From DRVV01 sp964487415 (lineage in GTDB: Archaea; Thermoproteota; Bathyarchaeia; Bathyarchaeales; Bathycorpusculaceae), in the NCBI GenBank assembly GCA_964487415.1, contig CAZAPQ010000017.1, positions 1 through 64,000 on the forward strand: a stretch of DNA of 64,000 nucleotides. Reading direction: 5' to 3'. Shown here one piece after another: positions 62,730 through 64,000 of this stretch. How positions within the stretch are numbered: position 1 is the first letter of the stretch; each line of letters starts with the position of its first letter. The translations under genes and the position numbers were made by a program. The notes under the pieces are model-generated. The model was given only the letters and a program-made list of their open reading frames with translations, searched no databases and was not told the DNA's origin.

Positions 62730-62867
62730 GAACCCCTGCGGGCCGGAGGCCCACTGGCTATCTTGTCTCTCAGCCCCATCCTAGATTGCTAGCCATGATC
62801 TCGACTCTGGTCCTCACACGTTGGATTGTGAGGAAGGCCAGCGCATTAACCACTCTGCCACCCCGGC
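62713..62867 (-). tRNA. tRNA-Ser(CGA) with two introns and a five-base middle exon
   Basis: Seven-base acceptor stem GCCGGGG/CCCCGGC, discriminator G, D arm GCAGAGTGGTTAATGC, anticodon stem CTGGC/GCCAG, long variable arm GGGCC-TCC-GGCCC and T arm AGGGG-TTCAAAT-CCCCT identify a type II tRNA; starting GCC with G73 it is serine. Intron 1 (62805-62835, 31 bases) splits positions 32/33 and has a textbook bulge-helix-bulge: CTGG/CCAG with bulges CCT and AGT, then an 8-bp stem. Intron 2 (62760-62799, 40 bases) is at 37/38 with bulge ATA, and its central helix has one C-A mismatch. Exons of 32, 5 and 47 bases give an 84-base tRNA with loop CTCGAGA. CCA is not encoded. Confidence 0.82.
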
Positions 62868-62888
62868 TATTCAAGGAAACTACTTCAT

Positions 62889-62925
62889 ATCCTAAAAAGG
62901 ATTTCCACTTTCCCAAAGGGAAGTG
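62889..62925 (-). terminator. Terminator candidate downstream of the PhoU-like gene
   Basis: On the minus strand CACTTCCC-TTT-GGGAAAGTG (one bulged base) is followed by ATCCT-TTTT-AGGAT, giving two adjacent hairpins and a TTTTT run 60-100 bases after the PhoU-like stop. They also lie just upstream of the tRNA gene and could contain its promoter. Confidence 0.4.
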
Positions 62926-62985
62926 CTAAAACCGCTTCTTAAAACCCCACAGTCTCTTTAATTGCCGACCATGCAGAATCCCAAG

Positions 62986-63963
62986 TTAGTATAGCCTCAC
63001 TAAATCTGCGATATCCACACTATGCTCGTATATCTGCATCAAAGCAGACATCGCTGCGAGAAGATATGGAACTATATCTGGACTCTGCACTCGAGCATTA
63101 GTCTCTATGGTTTCGTAAACCTTAGCTATTTTTCCACGCATATCACTCACGCTAACAGCCAAGGCGACATCGCCAGCCAAGAATGCCCTTACAGCATTCT
63201 CATGAGCCTCAAAGCAAAGTTTATGAAATTCAAGAAGGGCCACCTTCAAGGAATCAGCCAACTTTACCCCCCTTAAATTTTCAACCTTATATGCAGCGCG
63301 CACACATTCATCACCAATATTCTCCACAAGGCTGGCCGCCAAACGGAAGTCTAAACACTCAATAGGCTTAACTCCAAGCCTTTCGCTTAAGCTGGGATTC
63401 TGAATAATCGTCCTTAAAATGCGTATTAGAAGGAAATATAGCCTATTAACTTCCTCATCACGGGCAATAACGCTTTTCGCCAAAGTGACATCTCCATTAA
63501 CTATTGCATTAACAACATCACGGTGCATACCGGCAGCAAGAGCATAGGCCCTCCGAAGGATTTTGTCAGGAGGAAAACTGGAGGGCTCTAGTAAGCACTG
63601 CAAAACTATCTTTGAATAATCCTCCTCAATAATTTCAAGGCCAACCAATCGACTGGCCGTCCTTTTGACATCTTCCCGAACCTCTAAACCAATGCCATCT
63701 TTCCCCTCAACCCTTATAATATCAAAGCCCAAAAGATACTTCCCAGTAATTTCACGACTTAAATAGGGCCCAGGCTTCAGAACGGCAACACGTGGAGAAG
63801 GTGTGCTCCCATATTCGGTGTCGACAAGAAGTTTACCATCACTAGTCTCGCTTAGAACAACTGTTGACCCCTTCTTTAAACCATGGCGTTCAGCCCAATC
63901 TTTAGGAAGGCACACGAAAAAAGTGCCGCTTGGAGTTTCTTGGACTTTACGAATTTCGCCCAA
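62986..63963 (-). CDS. PhoU-domain protein with N-terminal AbrB-like domain
   Basis: 325 residues. An AbrB/SpoVT-type swapped-hairpin domain is at about 1-50 (VQETPSGTFFVCLPKDWAERHGLKKGS), followed by two PhoU helical repeats at about 135-225 and 230-320 (with RDEEVNRLYFLLIRILR near residue 169 and VENIGDECVRAAYKVENL near residue 214). Archaeal proteins of this type regulate phosphate uptake or are found beside ion transporters; no pst genes are in view. The TTG start 37 bases from the window edge is plausible with GGGTGG upstream, but an upstream start outside the window cannot be ruled out. Confidence 0.83.
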   Translation of the reverse strand: MGEIRKVQETPSGTFFVCLPKDWAERHGLKKGSTVVLSETSDGKLLVDTEYGSTPSPRVAVLKPGPYLSREITGKYLLGFDIIRVEGKDGIGLEVREDVKRTASRLVGLEIIEEDYSKIVLQCLLEPSSFPPDKILRRAYALAAGMHRDVVNAIVNGDVTLAKSVIARDEEVNRLYFLLIRILRTIIQNPSLSERLGVKPIECLDFRLAASLVENIGDECVRAAYKVENLRGVKLADSLKVALLEFHKLCFEAHENAVRAFLAGDVALAVSVSDMRGKIAKVYETIETNARVQSPDIVPYLLAAMSALMQIYEHSVDIADLVRLY

Positions 63964-64000
63964 GCTTGTGCGCCACCCAATACTTAAGCAGATATTAACA

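Noticed and set aside
62577..62792. A 71-codon plus-strand ORF overlapping the tRNA
   Set aside because: It runs into the tRNA-Ser gene and the islet border and its protein has no features of a real gene.
1..64000. CRISPR arrays, insertion sequences, rRNA genes and replication origins
   Set aside because: No regularly spaced repeats, transposase-like proteins, rRNA sequence or origin-type repeat clusters were seen on reading through the window.

Overview
The window is archaeal chromosome, most likely from a Bathyarchaeia-like (TACK) lineage. The lineage is an inference from gene content. Evidence for Archaea: AT-rich TATA boxes ahead of short 5' leaders, many TTG/GTG starts preceded by GGAGGTGA-like sites, archaeal-type shikimate kinase and 3-dehydroquinate synthase II, a LysW carrier-protein pathway, the DUF39/NIL-ferredoxin/UPF0280 homocysteine genes, and a tRNA-Ser whose introns sit in bulge-helix-bulge structures. 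A partial hypA at the left edge hints at a hydrogenase.

Almost the whole window is an amino-acid biosynthesis super-cluster. About 1.0-7.9 kb: an Lrp-type regulator divergent from a lysine operon using the DapL (diaminopimelate aminotransferase) route (dapA, dapB, aspartate kinase, lysA, dapF, dapL). About 7.9-18.6 kb: an aromatic operon with its own aspartate kinase and aspartate-semialdehyde dehydrogenase (precursor supply for the archaeal ADTH route), DHQ synthase II, aroD, aroE, archaeal shikimate kinase, aroA, aroC, chorismate mutase, an aminotransferase and tyrA. In front of it lies the most striking feature of the window: a promoter, a 26-codon leader ORF ending in FFFKRYYYY, and an 11-bp hairpin followed by TTTTT. 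This has the architecture of ribosome-mediated attenuation for Phe/Tyr. About 18.6-30.5 kb: pheA at the end of a minus-strand ilvB-ilvN-ilvC-leuC-leuD-leuB-leuA operon, a second LeuA-family enzyme, and divergent ilvD. About 30.5-37.2 kb: a hisGDCBHAFI operon with a branched RNA-like leader; hisE is absent and hisH lacks a normal start codon. About 37.3-40.6 kb: an HTH-CBS regulator and the homocysteine genes. About 40.6-45.2 kb: thrB, thrC, hom and a third aspartate kinase. About 45.3-58.7 kb: carA, carB, argG, argH, an HTH-ACT regulator and a LysW-type operon, here probably for ornithine/arginine. About 58.9-60.6 kb: a second aconitase-family pair of uncertain substrate.

The right end (60.6-64 kb) is accessory. 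It holds a small secreted or anchored protein, a four-helix membrane protein, and a roughly 1-kb toxin-antitoxin islet bounded by a 17-bp copy of the 3' end of an adjacent two-intron tRNA-Ser(CGA) gene. A PhoU-like regulator closes the window.

The pathways connect through aspartate. Three different aspartate kinases sit in the lysine, aromatic and threonine neighbourhoods, and aspartate semialdehyde is the branch point for DapA, the ADTH route, homoserine and homocysteine. Regulation looks local: an Lrp-type palindrome, a leader-peptide attenuator, a structured his leader, and a repeated operator-like sequence shared by the two divergent arginine-side promoters. All functional calls rest on reading translated motifs and gene order; no database search was run.
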